A stretch of DNA of 64,000 nt from Syntrophomonadaceae bacterium (GTDB lineage Bacteria > Bacillota > Syntrophomonadia > Syntrophomonadales > Syntrophomonadaceae). The notes under the pieces are model-generated. The model saw nothing but the letters and a program-made list of their open reading frames with translations. It was not told the origin of the DNA and searched no databases. The first letter of the stretch is position 1, and every line of letters starts with the position of its first letter. Shown here piece after piece: positions 28,139-37,246 of the stretch. The translations under genes and the position numbers were made by a program. The stretch spans positions 62,001 to 126,000 of the forward strand of contig JAAYCK010000108.1 of the NCBI GenBank assembly GCA_012729835.1, in the 5' to 3' direction.

Positions 28139-29026
28139 ATGGCGGTATGTATGAGCGATAAGGTACAGTATGGCGGTATGGCAGTTATCGAGGGCGTCAT
28201 GATGCGTGGTCCGGATAAGGTCGCCCTGGCGGTGAGAAGGACGGATGGTTCGATTGTAGCCGAGGAAGAGGCTCTGTCGGCTTTGCCTAAAGGACTGGCT
28301 TTCCTCAAGTGGCCTTTTATCCGCGGGACCTACGTTTTGATCAACAGCATGGTTATCGGGGTACGTATGCTCAACAAATCAGCCAACCTATCCCTGGAGG
28401 AAGAGGAGGAGCAGCTGACCGGTGCGGAGATATTCTTTACAACTGTTCTGGCTTTTGTGCTGGCCATTGGTCTGTTTATGATCCTGCCTACGGCGGTGGT
28501 ACATTTTACTAAGGCCTGGCTGGGGGGGATCTTCCTGCAGAATCTGGTGGAGGGGGTCTTTCGGATCGCCTTTTTCCTGCTCTACGTCTATGCTATATCA
28601 AAAATGAAGGAAATCGAGCGCGTGTTTATGTATCACGGCGCTGAACATAAATCGATATTCACGCTGGAAGCCGGTGAAGAACTGACGGTGGAGAACGCCC
28701 GCAAGTATACGACCCTGCATCCGCGTTGCGGCACCAGCTTTTTGTTGATAGTCATGGTGATATCGATACTGGTTTTTGCCCTGCTGGGGGACGGCAGCCT
28801 CTTTTACCGGGTATGGACCCGTCTTGCCGTGTTGCCGCTGGTGGCAGGACTATCATATGAATTCCTGCGCTGGAGCGGCAAATACTATACCAATGGATGG
28901 GCTCGGATCCTGATTGCTCCGGGTCTTTATCTGCAGAAGCTGACCACTCGCGAACCAGACGACGACCAGCTGGAAGTAGCCCTGGCCTCCCTGAGGCTGG
29001 TCATTCCGGCGCAGGGTGAGGCTTAG
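28139..29026 (+). CDS. yqhQ: DUF1385 family membrane protein YqhQ
   Basis: 295 residues with several membrane spans. Family features: YGGMAVIEGVMMRGP at the N-terminus, FLKWPFIRGTYVLINSMV, the metal-like motif YHGAEHKSIF near residue 165 and LHPRCGTSFLL. This family is common in Firmicutes and often lies next to rpmE and prfA; its function is not established. The start has no good ribosome site because the repeat element ends two bases upstream; ATG 28139 or ATG 28151 are possible. Confidence 0.88.
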   Translation: MAVCMSDKVQYGGMAVIEGVMMRGPDKVALAVRRTDGSIVAEEEALSALPKGLAFLKWPFIRGTYVLINSMVIGVRMLNKSANLSLEEEEEQLTGAEIFFTTVLAFVLAIGLFMILPTAVVHFTKAWLGGIFLQNLVEGVFRIAFFLLYVYAISKMKEIERVFMYHGAEHKSIFTLEAGEELTVENARKYTTLHPRCGTSFLLIVMVISILVFALLGDGSLFYRVWTRLAVLPLVAGLSYEFLRWSGKYYTNGWARILIAPGLYLQKLTTREPDDDQLEVALASLRLVIPAQGEA

Positions 29027-29030
29027 GGGA

Positions 29031-29366
29031 TAATAGACGCAGATTAACGCAGATTTATATGATAACGCTGAAGAGTAAGTAAAAATCTCCAGTTTTGAAT
29101 TTTTAATTTTGAATTAATGTGGAAATGCTTCGCATTTCGTTAACTATTTTCAGGGCAGATATAAATAAACCGCCATGCGCCCCGATACCCACAAAGTATC
29201 GTTCTAAATCAATCTGCTGAGTTGGGTCATTAGATGATGGGAAATAGCCTTTGGATGACGCTAATTGCACCTGGAGGGTGCACACCTTAATTAAAAATTA
29301 AGAATTCAAAATTCAAAATTCTAACCATAATGATCTGCGTGCGGCAATAGCCGCCTGCGTCTATTA
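29031..29366. repeat. Outer inverted-repeat element (AATAGACGCAG type) around AT-rich copy 3
   Basis: The left end AATAGACGCAG...ACGCAGAT (about 29032-29055) is mirrored at 29333-29365 by ATCTGCGT...CTGCGTCTATT. The right end also contains a GCGGC-AATA-GCCGC hairpin at 29341-29354. The arms enclose the AT-rich element copy 3. No coding frame. Confidence 0.6.
29092..29322. repeat. AT-rich palindromic element, copy 3
   Basis: Left arm TTTTGAATTTTTAATTTTGA, right arm TTAAAAATTAAGAATTCAAA, core hairpin GAAATGC-TTC-GCATTTC at 29122-29138. A GCACC-tggag-GGTGC hairpin lies near 29268-29282. Confidence 0.75.
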
Positions 29367-29397
29367 AAAAATTCCATGGTATTAGGAGGAGCATGCA

Positions 29398-30465
29398 ATG
29401 CTGGAGAAACTGGCCAGCCTGGAAGAGAAATATAATGAACTGAGCGAGATGCTTAGTCAGCCTGAGGTGATAGCTGACCAGAGCAAGCTGCAGAAGTATG
29501 CCAAAGCACACTCGGATCTCAGCGATATTGTGGGAAAATACCAGGAGTATAAGTCGGTCATTACTCAGCTGGAAGATACTCGTCAAATGCTCAAAGAAGG
29601 TGCGGACGAGGATTTTAAAGAGATGCTGCTGGAGGAAGAAGAGACCCTGCAGGAGCGCAAAGTCGTTTTAGAAAAGGAGATGCAGCTTCTGCTGCTGCCC
29701 CGTGACCCTAATGACGAAAAGAATGTCATCATGGAGATCCGGGCGGGTACCGGTGGTGATGAAGCTGCTTTGTTTGCCGGCGATCTCTTCCGTATGTACA
29801 CCCGTTACGTGGAGAACCAGGGCTGGAAGGTCGACATTATGGATTCTAATTATACTGATATCGGCGGAATAAAGGAAATAATCTTCGCGGTTGAGGGTCA
29901 GGGCGCTTACAGTAAGCTAAAATTTGAATCCGGAGTACACCGGGTACAGCGGATACCTTCTACCGAGTCCGGCGGCCGCATCCATACCTCAGCAGCTACG
30001 GTGGCGGTACTCCCCGAGGCTGAAGAAGTAGAACTGGAGATTGACCCCAATGAAGTCCGGGTAGATATCTATTGCTCCAGCGGACCGGGGGGCCAATCGG
30101 TCAATACCACCCAATCGGCTATACGCTTGACCCATGTACCTACCGGATTGGTGGTAACCTGCCAGGATGAGAAATCGCAGCACAAGAACAAGGCCAAGGC
30201 TATGCGGGTACTGAGATCCCGCCTGAAAGAGATCATGGAAGAAGAACAGCATGCTGAAATGGCCGGCGCCCGTAAAAGCCAGGTGGGGACCGGTGATCGC
30301 AGTGAGCGTATCCGTACCTATAATTTCCCCCAGGGCAGGGTCAGTGATCACCGCATCAACCTGACTTTGCATAAGCTGGATTACATTTTAGAGGGGCAGC
30401 TCGGGGAGATCATTCAGGCTTTGACGGAGAATGATCAGGCTGAGCGCTTGAAGCAGGTGGACTGA
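29398..30465 (+). CDS. prfA: Peptide chain release factor 1
   Basis: 355-residue class I release factor that reads UAA and UAG. The GGQ loop [12 protein letters not shown] is near residue 230 and the PCRF domain starts with [15 protein letters not shown] near residue 112. The stop-codon tripeptide region is in the expected place (VPTGLVV after the GGQ loop is normal context). ATG follows TAGGAGGAGC. It is directly followed by prmC, which methylates this GGQ glutamine, with only one base between stop and start. Confidence 0.97.
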   Translation: MLEKLASLEEKYNELSEMLSQPEVIADQSKLQKYAKAHSDLSDIVGKYQEYKSVITQLEDTRQMLKEGADEDFKEMLLEEEETLQERKVVLEKEMQLLLLPRDPNDEKNVIMEIRAGTGGDEAALFAGDLFRMYTRYVENQGWKVDIMDSNYTDIGGIKEIIFAVEGQGAYSKLKFESGVHRVQRIPSTESGGRIHTSAATVAVLPEAEEVELEIDPNEVRVDIYCSSGPGGQSVNTTQSAIRLTHVPTGLVVTCQDEKSQHKNKAKAMRVLRSRLKEIMEEEQHAEMAGARKSQVGTGDRSERIRTYNFPQGRVSDHRINLTLHKLDYILEGQLGEIIQALTENDQAERLKQVD

Positions 30466-30466
30466 T

Positions 30467-31351
30467 TTGTCTGACACTTGGACTATCAAGGAACTGCTGG
30501 CCTGGACCCAGGGATATTTCCAGGATCGCGGCATAGCAGAACCTCGCTTGGAAGCTGAACTGCTCCTGGCTCATGTCCTGGGGCAGAGCCGGATATTTCT
30601 TTATGCCAATTACGAAGCCCCCAGCAGCCCGCCTGAGCGGGAAGCCTACCGCAATTTGATCAAACGACGGGCAGCCGGCGAGCCCCTGGCCTATATCACC
30701 GGTACCAAGGAATTCATGTCGCTCACTTATCAGGTGGGTCCCCCGGTTCTGATACCCCGCCCCGAAACAGAACTGCTGGTGGAACAGGTCATCGAGCTGG
30801 TTCGGGGAACCGTTGCTACGTCCGAAGAAATTGAAGAACCGTCCCCATTGAAAATCTGTGATGTAGGGACCGGTTCCGGAGCCATTGCCGTCAGCTTAGC
30901 TTATTATTTGCCGGAGAGCAGGGTATATGCTGTGGACATCTCGAGTCCCGCTCTGGAAATAGCCCGGGCTAACGCCAATCATAATGAGGTTATTATTGAA
31001 TACTTCCATGGGGATCTGCTGGCTCCCCTGGACGGGGAGGGGCCCTTTGATTTTATCGTCGCTAACCTGCCTTACATACCCGAACCTGAATACCAGGCTT
31101 TGGACCGCGGTATCCTAGAATATGAGCCGCGTGAGGCCTTGCTCGCCGGGGGAGACGGCCTTGATCTTTATCGACGCCTATTGCCCCAGGCGCTTGGACT
31201 GCTGAAGCCAGGCGGGTACATCCTCTATGAAATCGGGGCTGAACAGGGTACCGCAGCAGTGAACTTGATGGATCAATTCACCGAAGTGGAACTGCTGACT
31301 GACCTGGCCGGCCGGGACCGGATTATCAGAGCTCGAAAGCAGGGTAGATGA
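30467..31351 (+). CDS. prmC: Release factor glutamine methyltransferase PrmC
   Basis: 294-residue SAM-dependent methyltransferase that methylates the GGQ glutamine of release factors. The SAM site is ICDVGTGSGAIAVSLA near residue 130. The substrate-binding motif, NPPY in most relatives, reads NLPY here (FIVANLPYIPEPE). An N-terminal five-helix domain (residues 1-85) is present. Start TTG overlaps the end region of prfA (one base gap) with GCAGGTGG ahead. Coupled with prfA as in most bacteria. In Bacillus spoIIR follows; here sua5 follows directly. Confidence 0.95.
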   Translation: MSDTWTIKELLAWTQGYFQDRGIAEPRLEAELLLAHVLGQSRIFLYANYEAPSSPPEREAYRNLIKRRAAGEPLAYITGTKEFMSLTYQVGPPVLIPRPETELLVEQVIELVRGTVATSEEIEEPSPLKICDVGTGSGAIAVSLAYYLPESRVYAVDISSPALEIARANANHNEVIIEYFHGDLLAPLDGEGPFDFIVANLPYIPEPEYQALDRGILEYEPREALLAGGDGLDLYRRLLPQALGLLKPGGYILYEIGAEQGTAAVNLMDQFTEVELLTDLAGRDRIIRARKQGR

Positions 31352-31352
31352 T

Positions 31353-32336
31353 TTGTTGACAGAATACATAAAAATAGATTGCAATAATCCTGAACCAGAA
31401 CTCATCCAACAAGCCGCCAGCCTCATTCGCCGGGGAGAACTGGTGGCCTTTCCCACTGAAACCGTTTATGGGCTGGGAGCTTCAGCCTTTGTGCCGGAAG
31501 CTGTTGAGAAGATCTTTATAGCTAAAAGCCGGCCAGCAGGTAATCCCCTGCTGCTACACGTCAGTAACCGGGAACACTTGTCCGCTTTAGTTAGTGATAT
31601 ATCGCTTGATGCCCTATTACTGATGGAAACATTTTGGCCGGGACCTTTATCTATTATATTGCCGGCTCTACCGGGAGTACCCCGTGTAATTACCGGCGGG
31701 CAGCCCGGTGTAGGTCTGCGTATGCCTGATCATCCAATAGCCTTGGCCTTGATCGAAGCAGCCGGCCCTATTGCTGCACCCAGTGCCAATCTATCCGGGC
31801 GTCCCAGCCCATTGACCGCTGCTGATGTGGCGGCCGATCTCGACGGCAGGATCGCTGCGGTAGTGGATGGAGGTTCAACCGGCTTGGGGGTTGAGTCAAC
31901 GGTGATCGACCTATCAGGGCCGCATTATCGTCTTATTCGATTGGGTGGTGTGCCAGTAGAGCGGCTGCAGGATATCCTGCAGTGCAACATCGAACTTATT
32001 GAAAATGAGAATACCCGGCTGCCCCATTACCAAACGCAGAGCAAGGTGATCCTTTGCGAAAATGAAGAAGACTTTATAGAAAAATTGGCATATTATCGTG
32101 GGCAGGGTGGAAAGGCAGCGGTAGTTAACAATAGCAGCTGCGGTATTAGAACCACCGGAGATATCGGGCACTATTATCTGGAGTTGGACAGTGGCTCTAG
32201 CCTGTACTCAATACTGAGAAAAGCCGAGCAGGATGGGATCGAGATACTTTTGTTTGCACCTCTGACCGTAACCGATGGTCTTGGTGCCGCGGTGGTTGAC
32301 CGCATTCGCAGATCCGCCCGGCGCAGCGAGGGATAA
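31353..32336 (+). CDS. ywlC: Threonylcarbamoyl-AMP synthase (Sua5/YwlC)
   Basis: Makes the threonylcarbamoyl-adenylate used for the t6A37 modification of ANN-decoding tRNAs. Residues 1-200 are the YrdC domain (FPTETVYGLGASAF, KSRPAGNPLLLH, TWPGPLS-like FWPGPLSIILP, APSANLSGRPSP) and residues 215-327 the C-terminal Sua5 domain. Length 327 is that of the two-domain form. TTG 31353 or TTG 31356; the gene begins one base after prmC ends. Confidence 0.95.
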   Translation: MLTEYIKIDCNNPEPELIQQAASLIRRGELVAFPTETVYGLGASAFVPEAVEKIFIAKSRPAGNPLLLHVSNREHLSALVSDISLDALLLMETFWPGPLSIILPALPGVPRVITGGQPGVGLRMPDHPIALALIEAAGPIAAPSANLSGRPSPLTAADVAADLDGRIAAVVDGGSTGLGVESTVIDLSGPHYRLIRLGGVPVERLQDILQCNIELIENENTRLPHYQTQSKVILCENEEDFIEKLAYYRGQGGKAAVVNNSSCGIRTTGDIGHYYLELDSGSSLYSILRKAEQDGIEILLFAPLTVTDGLGAAVVDRIRRSARRSEG

Positions 32337-32341
32337 TTAAC

Positions 32342-32926
32342 ATGAGCAATCAATTGTTGACTATTATACTGGTAGCTCTAGTCCTCGGCTTGGATGCCTT
32401 TTCCCTTTCCATGGGCATGGGAGTCAAAGGAGTGAGCCGCCGTTATGAAATTACCTTCTCCACTACAGTGGGGGTATTCCACATAATAATGCCCCTTATC
32501 GGACTGGAGGCCGGCCTGGCTCTGGGCAAATTATTGGGGGTCTGGGCTGGGCGCGTGGGGGCACTGGTTTTACTGTATATTGCTTATGAGTTTATCACCA
32601 AGGGCTATCGGGAGATTCGTCCACGAAGCGTGAAATTTTCCGAAGGTCATAAGCTTTTTAGCGGGGTAAAGCTGCCCCGACAAGGCTGGCTTGGCATTAT
32701 TATCATGGGATTATCGGTAAGTATGGATGCCTTGACAGTAGGGTTCAGTTTAGGTACTTTTAAAATGCCCCTGTTTCTAACGGTCTTAATAATGGGTGCA
32801 ACCGCTGGTGTCATGACAGCGTTGGGCTTCACCGGAGGACGTTTCTTTGGACGTTTACTGGGAAGCTATGCCCAGATTACCGGGGGTATTGTCTTGTTGT
32901 TACTGGCAGTGAAACTGGCAATGTAG
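32342..32926 (+). CDS. mntP: Manganese efflux pump MntP-type protein
   Basis: 194-residue membrane protein with six spans arranged as two repeats of three. The repeated metal-site motifs are LGLDAFSLSMGMG and LSVSMDALTVGFSLG. MntP exports Mn(II) in other bacteria. In Bacillus ywlD occupies this same position between ywlC and ywlE. No riboswitch (yybP-ykoY type) precedes it because it sits inside an operon. Confidence 0.9.
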   Translation: MSNQLLTIILVALVLGLDAFSLSMGMGVKGVSRRYEITFSTTVGVFHIIMPLIGLEAGLALGKLLGVWAGRVGALVLLYIAYEFITKGYREIRPRSVKFSEGHKLFSGVKLPRQGWLGIIIMGLSVSMDALTVGFSLGTFKMPLFLTVLIMGATAGVMTALGFTGGRFFGRLLGSYAQITGGIVLLLLAVKLAM

Positions 32927-32939
32927 AGGCGGGACAGAA

Positions 32940-33422
32940 ATGACCAGAATACTTTTGGTATGCACCGGGAATACCTGCCGCAGCCCGATGGCTGAAGCCC
33001 TCTTATTAAAAATGCTGCAGGAGAATTCTGAACAGATTAAAAATGAGATCGAGATATGTTCGGCTGGGCTTTATACCTTGAACGATCTATCGGCCAGTCC
33101 TGAAGCTATTAGAATAATGGCACGGGAGGGCCTTGATATCACTGGTCACCGCTCCCGGATACTGGACGTTTCAATCATCGGGCAAGCCGATCTGATCTTA
33201 ACCATGAGCTCAAGTCATCGTGATGAGATCCGGGAACGCTATCCGGAGACAGGACCCAGAGTCTACACTCTGGGTGAATATGCCGGCTTTGCAGGAATGG
33301 ACATTAGCGACCCCATCGGCGGCGGATTCGAGGCCTATCAGAAATGTGTCAGCCAGTTAAAAGAAATACTTCCTGGGGTCTGGTACAATATAACGCAGGG
33401 ACAGGCAATAAGGAGAAAATAA
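32940..33422 (+). CDS. ywlE: Low-molecular-weight phosphatase, predicted protein arginine phosphatase YwlE
   Basis: 160 residues. The active site loop is VCTGNTCRSPMAEAL: nucleophile C8, Arg14, and T12. In Bacillus YwlE the equivalent Thr restricts the enzyme to phospho-arginine, so an arginine phosphatase is predicted rather than a tyrosine phosphatase. The general acid Asp is in ISDPIGGGFEAYQ. The arginine kinase McsB is encoded at 54027-55127, so both halves of the Arg-phosphorylation cycle are in this window. It overlaps rpiB by one base. Confidence 0.9.
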   Translation: MTRILLVCTGNTCRSPMAEALLLKMLQENSEQIKNEIEICSAGLYTLNDLSASPEAIRIMAREGLDITGHRSRILDVSIIGQADLILTMSSSHRDEIRERYPETGPRVYTLGEYAGFAGMDISDPIGGGFEAYQKCVSQLKEILPGVWYNITQGQAIRRK

Positions 33423-33868
33423 TGAAGGTAGCTATCGGCAGCGATCATGCTGGTTTTCATCTAAAAAAAGAGATCATAGTGATGCTAGAATATAAGGGGT
33501 ATGAGGTGTTGGACTGCGGCTGCTTTTCGCCGGACTCCGTAGATTATCCAGATATTGCAGAGGCGGTCGCCGAGGAAGTATTGAAGGATCAATGCCCGGG
33601 TATAGTTATCTGTGGCACCGGTATCGGCATTTCCATGGCAGCCAACAAGATACCTGGTATCCGGGCGGCTTTGTGCGGCGAACCCTTTAGCGCACGCATG
33701 GCCCGTGAGCATAATGATGCTAATATTCTGGCCATGGGAGCCCGCATAATCGGAACCGGGCTTGCTATCGAAGTCGTTAAAGCCTTCCTCGATACCAGCT
33801 TTGCAGGTGAGCGTCACCAGCTCCGGGTGGACAAGATAAGAGAAATTGAAAGAAAACACACCAGATAA
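33422..33868 (+). CDS. rpiB: Ribose-5-phosphate isomerase B
   Basis: 148-residue isomerase of ribose-5-phosphate and ribulose-5-phosphate. Features: IGSDHAGFHLKKEI at the N-terminus, the catalytic Cys in VICGTGIGISMAANK near residue 66, and REHNDANILAMGARI. ATG 33422 shares one base with the upstream stop and follows AGGAG. It works with the transaldolase encoded at 11.7 kb in the pentose phosphate route. Confidence 0.95.
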   Translation: MKVAIGSDHAGFHLKKEIIVMLEYKGYEVLDCGCFSPDSVDYPDIAEAVAEEVLKDQCPGIVICGTGIGISMAANKIPGIRAALCGEPFSARMAREHNDANILAMGARIIGTGLAIEVVKAFLDTSFAGERHQLRVDKIREIERKHTR

Positions 33869-33879
33869 ATTTTGATGGT

Positions 33880-33969
33880 GAATTTTTAATTTTGAATTAT
33901 GGTGATGATAAAAGAAATGCCGAGCATTTCAACACTAATTAAAAATTAATAATTAAAAATTAATAATTT
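33880..33969. repeat. AT-rich palindromic element, copy 4
   Basis: Shortest copy. Arms GTGAATTTTTAATTTTGAA and TTAAAAATTAATAATTAAAA with core GAAATGC-CGA-GCATTTC at 33914-33930, ending just before the glyA ribosome site. Confidence 0.72.
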
Positions 33970-33990
33970 TATACTAGGAGGCTTTGCACC

Positions 33991-35241
33991 GTGGACTATA
34001 TTGAGCAATATGTTTCGCCGGTCGACCCAGAAGTAGCCGAGGTTATTGGACTGGAAGAGAAACGCCAGAACAACAAGCTGGAATTAATTGCGTCGGAGAA
34101 CTTTGTTTCCCGAGCCGTCATGGCCGCCCAGGGCTGTGTAATGACCAACAAGTATGCCGAAGGTTATCCGGGCAAAAGATACTATGGTGGTTGTGAACAC
34201 GTCGATGTGGTGGAAGATTTGGCCCGGGAAAGAGCGAAAAAGATTTTTGGCTGTGACCATGTCAATGTACAGCCTCATTCAGGCGCGCAGGCTAACACTG
34301 CAGTATATTTTGCCGCATTGAAGCCCGGAGACACTGTAATGGGCATGAATCTAAGCCATGGCGGACATCTGACCCACGGCAGCAAGGCCAACCTGTCCGG
34401 CAAGTATTTTAATTTTGCTGAATATGGTGTCAGTCCTGAGACTGAGACCATCGATTATGATGAAGTCCTGAGGGTAGCCAGAGAAGTCCAGCCTAAGATG
34501 ATCGTGGCCGGAGCCAGTGCCTATCCCCGGGTAATAGACTTCCCTAGATTCCGTGCTATAGCTGATGAAGTAGGAGCTTTGCTCTTTGTAGATATGGCGC
34601 ACATTGCCGGCCTGGTTGCGGCTGGGTTGCATCCGACCCCGGTACCTCACGCGCATTTTGTTACTACTACAACCCATAAAACCCTTAGAGGACCGCGAGG
34701 CGGTATGATTATGTGCACTGAGGAATGGGCCAAAAAGATTGACAGTGCTGTATTTCCTGGTATCCAGGGCGGACCTTTGATGCACGTGATCGCGGCCAAG
34801 GCAGTCTGTCTGAAAGAAGCCATGTCACCCGAATTCAAGACTTACCAGAGTCAGATCGTCAAGAACGCTAGTACTCTGGCTGCAGAACTGGTTAAAAACG
34901 GCCTGCGGCTGGTATCCGGCGGTACCGATAATCATCTCATGCTGGTCGATGTCAGACCCAAAGGACTTACCGGCAAAGAAGCCGAATTCATATTGGAAGA
35001 GGTCAACATCACCACCAACAAGAATGGCATACCTTTCGACCCTGAGAAACCTACTATCACCAGCGGTATTCGCCTGGGCACTCCGGCACTGACTAGCCGA
35101 GGCTTTGATGAAGAAGACATGCGTCAGGTGGCAAAAGCCATCGCCATTGCTCTGGATAACCCTGAGCAAGCTGAAAAACAGGATGAAGCCCGTGCAATTG
35201 TCGCAAGCCTTTGCGCTAAACATCCGCTGTATGGCATATAA
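33991..35241 (+). CDS. glyA: Serine hydroxymethyltransferase
   Basis: PLP enzyme converting serine and tetrahydrofolate to glycine and methylene-THF. The Schiff-base lysine is in [14 protein letters not shown] near residue 230, with [10 protein letters not shown] and [11 protein letters not shown] also typical. Length 416 is normal. GTG start after AGGAGGCT. It stands where Bacillus has glyA, between rpiB and the atp operon. No glycine riboswitch is present in the short upstream gap, which is filled by a repeat element. Confidence 0.97.
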   Translation: MDYIEQYVSPVDPEVAEVIGLEEKRQNNKLELIASENFVSRAVMAAQGCVMTNKYAEGYPGKRYYGGCEHVDVVEDLARERAKKIFGCDHVNVQPHSGAQANTAVYFAALKPGDTVMGMNLSHGGHLTHGSKANLSGKYFNFAEYGVSPETETIDYDEVLRVAREVQPKMIVAGASAYPRVIDFPRFRAIADEVGALLFVDMAHIAGLVAAGLHPTPVPHAHFVTTTTHKTLRGPRGGMIMCTEEWAKKIDSAVFPGIQGGPLMHVIAAKAVCLKEAMSPEFKTYQSQIVKNASTLAAELVKNGLRLVSGGTDNHLMLVDVRPKGLTGKEAEFILEEVNITTNKNGIPFDPEKPTITSGIRLGTPALTSRGFDEEDMRQVAKAIAIALDNPEQAEKQDEARAIVASLCAKHPLYGI

Positions 35242-35276
35242 AGGAATTGGACAACTTAGTACTGGAGAGATATTGT

Positions 35277-35597
35277 ATGGATAGCAAGACATTGTCTTTG
35301 CCGCGTTTGAACCAACTTAATCCGACGTTGGAATCCACTGCACTCAAACTGATGGAAGAGGCCGGGGAACTGGCTCAGGTCATCGGCAAGTACCGGGGTC
35401 TCAGCGGGGAACAGATCAAGATGGATTTGGAAGTGATTAAGTTGGAAATTGCTCGCGAACTTCTGGATGTGGCTCAAACGGCAGTGACCATGATGTTCGT
35501 AATGGAAGAACAATTTGGAGTGGACATTGAGAGTGCCTTGCAGGAACATCACAATAAACTGGAGCGCAAGGGTTATCTGTCGGGACAACCAAAATAA
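35277..35597 (+). CDS. MazG-like nucleotide pyrophosphohydrolase
   Basis: 106-residue all-alpha NTP pyrophosphatase. The metal-binding acids are in LMEEAGELAQVIGKY (EExxE) and EIARELLDVAQT (ExxD). Such enzymes clear non-canonical or excess dNTPs. ATG 35277 follows TGGAGAG; a TTG 30 bases earlier lacks a site. It may be cotranscribed with glyA, 35 bases downstream of it. Confidence 0.82.
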   Translation: MDSKTLSLPRLNQLNPTLESTALKLMEEAGELAQVIGKYRGLSGEQIKMDLEVIKLEIARELLDVAQTAVTMMFVMEEQFGVDIESALQEHHNKLERKGYLSGQPK

Positions 35598-35789
35598 TCA
35601 GGCGCAGATTTTTTACTTAGTTTAGAGGAATTTTGCCCTTCCCGTAGAATACACAATATCTACGTAAATTTTGTGAACTATGAAGAATAATAAAAACAGT
35701 CGAAATTTTAATGAACTAAAAAAGGATTTTGGTTCTTTATGACGAATAGAAGAAGGGGATAATAACAGCCGTTTAGGCTGGGGTAAAAT

Positions 35790-36050
35790 ATGACGGAAAA
35801 TCGCAAAAAAAATAATTGGCTTAAAGGCCTGGCAGACGCAATCAATATGGTAACCACAGCGGCGGCGGCCATAGGATTGTGCGGTTATGCAGGCTATTGG
35901 TTAGACGGAAGATTCCAGAACGAAAATCACTTATATCTTATCTTGGGTGTGCTGTTGGGGGTGGCCACTGGGATAAAGAGCATGTGGGACAAGATGATGG
36001 CGAGTGAGGAACGTAGAGCGAAAGAGAGCGGCGGTAGCCATCAGGAATAG
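35790..36050 (+). CDS. atpZ: AtpZ/AtpI-like ATP synthase accessory protein
   Basis: 86-residue membrane protein with two spans (about residues 20-37 and 49-64, GLCGYAGYWLDG between). It matches the AtpZ/AtpI family found at the head of atp operons, thought to aid c-ring assembly or bring in Mg. ATG follows GGGG. First gene of the ATP synthase cluster. Confidence 0.85.
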   Translation: MTENRKKNNWLKGLADAINMVTTAAAAIGLCGYAGYWLDGRFQNENHLYLILGVLLGVATGIKSMWDKMMASEERRAKESGGSHQE

Positions 36051-36174
36051 CTAGGGTACGGAAATCAGCCTTAGTCACTAGTTTCAGTGGCCCGGGTTTG
36101 GATTTTATTGTTCGGCCTTGTCAATGGTGCGAACCTGACCTCAAAATCCACTTCAGGAGGGGGGGAAAAAGAAA

Positions 36175-36858
36175 ATGACTTTTGGTATGTGGGATGGTGT
36201 CTTTTTTAATCTGGGTCCGATTCCTGTAGACCATCTGATTTTTACCGAGTGGGTCCTTATCGCCTTGATCGGTATAATAGCTATTTCTGCAACCAGGAAT
36301 ATGCAGATGGTTCCGCGGGGACTGCAGAATGCCTTCGAGGCAATCATAATTTTTACCTATGATTTTTTCACACAGTTGATGGACGAAGAGCATGTTGCTA
36401 AGAAATGGGCTCCTTTGTTAACTTCATTTTTCCTGTTTATCTTATGCAGCAACTACAGCGGTTTGATCCCTGGTGCTGCACATATAGAAGGTTTCCAACC
36501 ACCAACCAGCAACTGGAACGTGACCATGACATTGGCAATAATCACGTTCTTTTCTATTCATATCGCTGGTTTCAGTGAGCACGGAGCCCACTACCTATCA
36601 CACTTCGTAAGTCCGAGTTGGGCAATGTTGCCGCTGAACCTGGTCGAAGAGGTGGCACACCCGCTGTCCCTCACCGTCCGTCTATTTGGCAACATCTTCG
36701 GTGAAGAAATGGTTATCGCCTTCTTAATGTTTATGGCACCATTTTTGGTTCCGTCAGCCATCATGGGACTAAGCTTATTACTGGGAGCCATCCAGGCAAT
36801 AGTGTTTACAATCCTGTCAAGCAGTTATATAGCAGCTGCCGCAGGAGCAGGTCATTAA
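36175..36858 (+). CDS. atpB: ATP synthase subunit a
   Basis: 227-residue Fo proton channel subunit with five to six spans. The essential arginine is in LTVRLFGNIFGEE near residue 165. ATG after AGGAGGGGGG. Preceded by a 124-base gap after atpZ, with no gene seen in it. Confidence 0.96.
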   Translation: MTFGMWDGVFFNLGPIPVDHLIFTEWVLIALIGIIAISATRNMQMVPRGLQNAFEAIIIFTYDFFTQLMDEEHVAKKWAPLLTSFFLFILCSNYSGLIPGAAHIEGFQPPTSNWNVTMTLAIITFFSIHIAGFSEHGAHYLSHFVSPSWAMLPLNLVEEVAHPLSLTVRLFGNIFGEEMVIAFLMFMAPFLVPSAIMGLSLLLGAIQAIVFTILSSSYIAAAAGAGH

Positions 36859-36919
36859 CCCCATAAATTATTTTAGGCTCAAAGTATAAACAATTTGGGC
36901 AACGAAAGGAGGGAAAAAG

Positions 36920-37138
36920 ATGGGCGTAGCATTAGGTGCTGGTCTCGCTGTATCCATAGCCGGTATCGGTGGTGGTATAGGAATGGGTGTTGCTGGTGGC
37001 AAAGCTTTTGAAGCTATTGCACGGCAGCCTGAGGTAGGAGGAGATGTTAGAACTCTGCTCTTTATCACCCTGGCCTTTATTGAAACCCTGACCATTTACG
37101 GTCTGCTGATTGCATTTATGCTGGTAGGCAAAATTTAG
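36920..37138 (+). CDS. atpE: ATP synthase subunit c
   Basis: 72-residue Fo rotor subunit with two spans. The carboxylate is E55 in [11 protein letters not shown]; the loop ARQPE is intact. Helix 1 has GIGGGIGMG where Na+-type c subunits have a Gln (GPGVGQG), so H+ coupling is predicted. At 72 residues it is short with almost no N-terminal extension. ATG after AAAGGAGGG. A long hairpin follows the stop. Confidence 0.96.
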   Translation: MGVALGAGLAVSIAGIGGGIGMGVAGGKAFEAIARQPEVGGDVRTLLFITLAFIETLTIYGLLIAFMLVGKI

Positions 37139-37161
37139 TAGTTTTAGGTAACCAAGATTTA

Positions 37162-37209
37162 GGGCGATAGAGCGGGTCATAACTTAGATATGAATGAGCT
37201 CTATCGCCC
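37162..37209 (+). promoter_or_regulatory. Intercistronic hairpin between atpE and atpF
   Basis: GGGCGATAGAGC at 37162-37173 is perfectly complementary to GCTCTATCGCCC at 37198-37209, with an inner TCATA/TATGA stem. No T run follows, so it is more likely an mRNA stabilising or partial-stop structure than a terminator. It lies directly after the c-subunit gene, which must be made in excess. Confidence 0.7.
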
Positions 37210-37246
37210 AAATTACTATTAGCACTAGATTGGAGGTAGCGAGTCT

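Noticed and set aside
33869-33990. Possible glycine riboswitch ahead of glyA
   Set aside because: The gap holds only the AT-rich repeat element and a ribosome site; no glycine aptamer-like conserved bases were seen.
36920-37138. Na+-type ATP synthase c subunit
   Set aside because: The key Gln and the ES pair are missing, so a Na+ signature is not supported.
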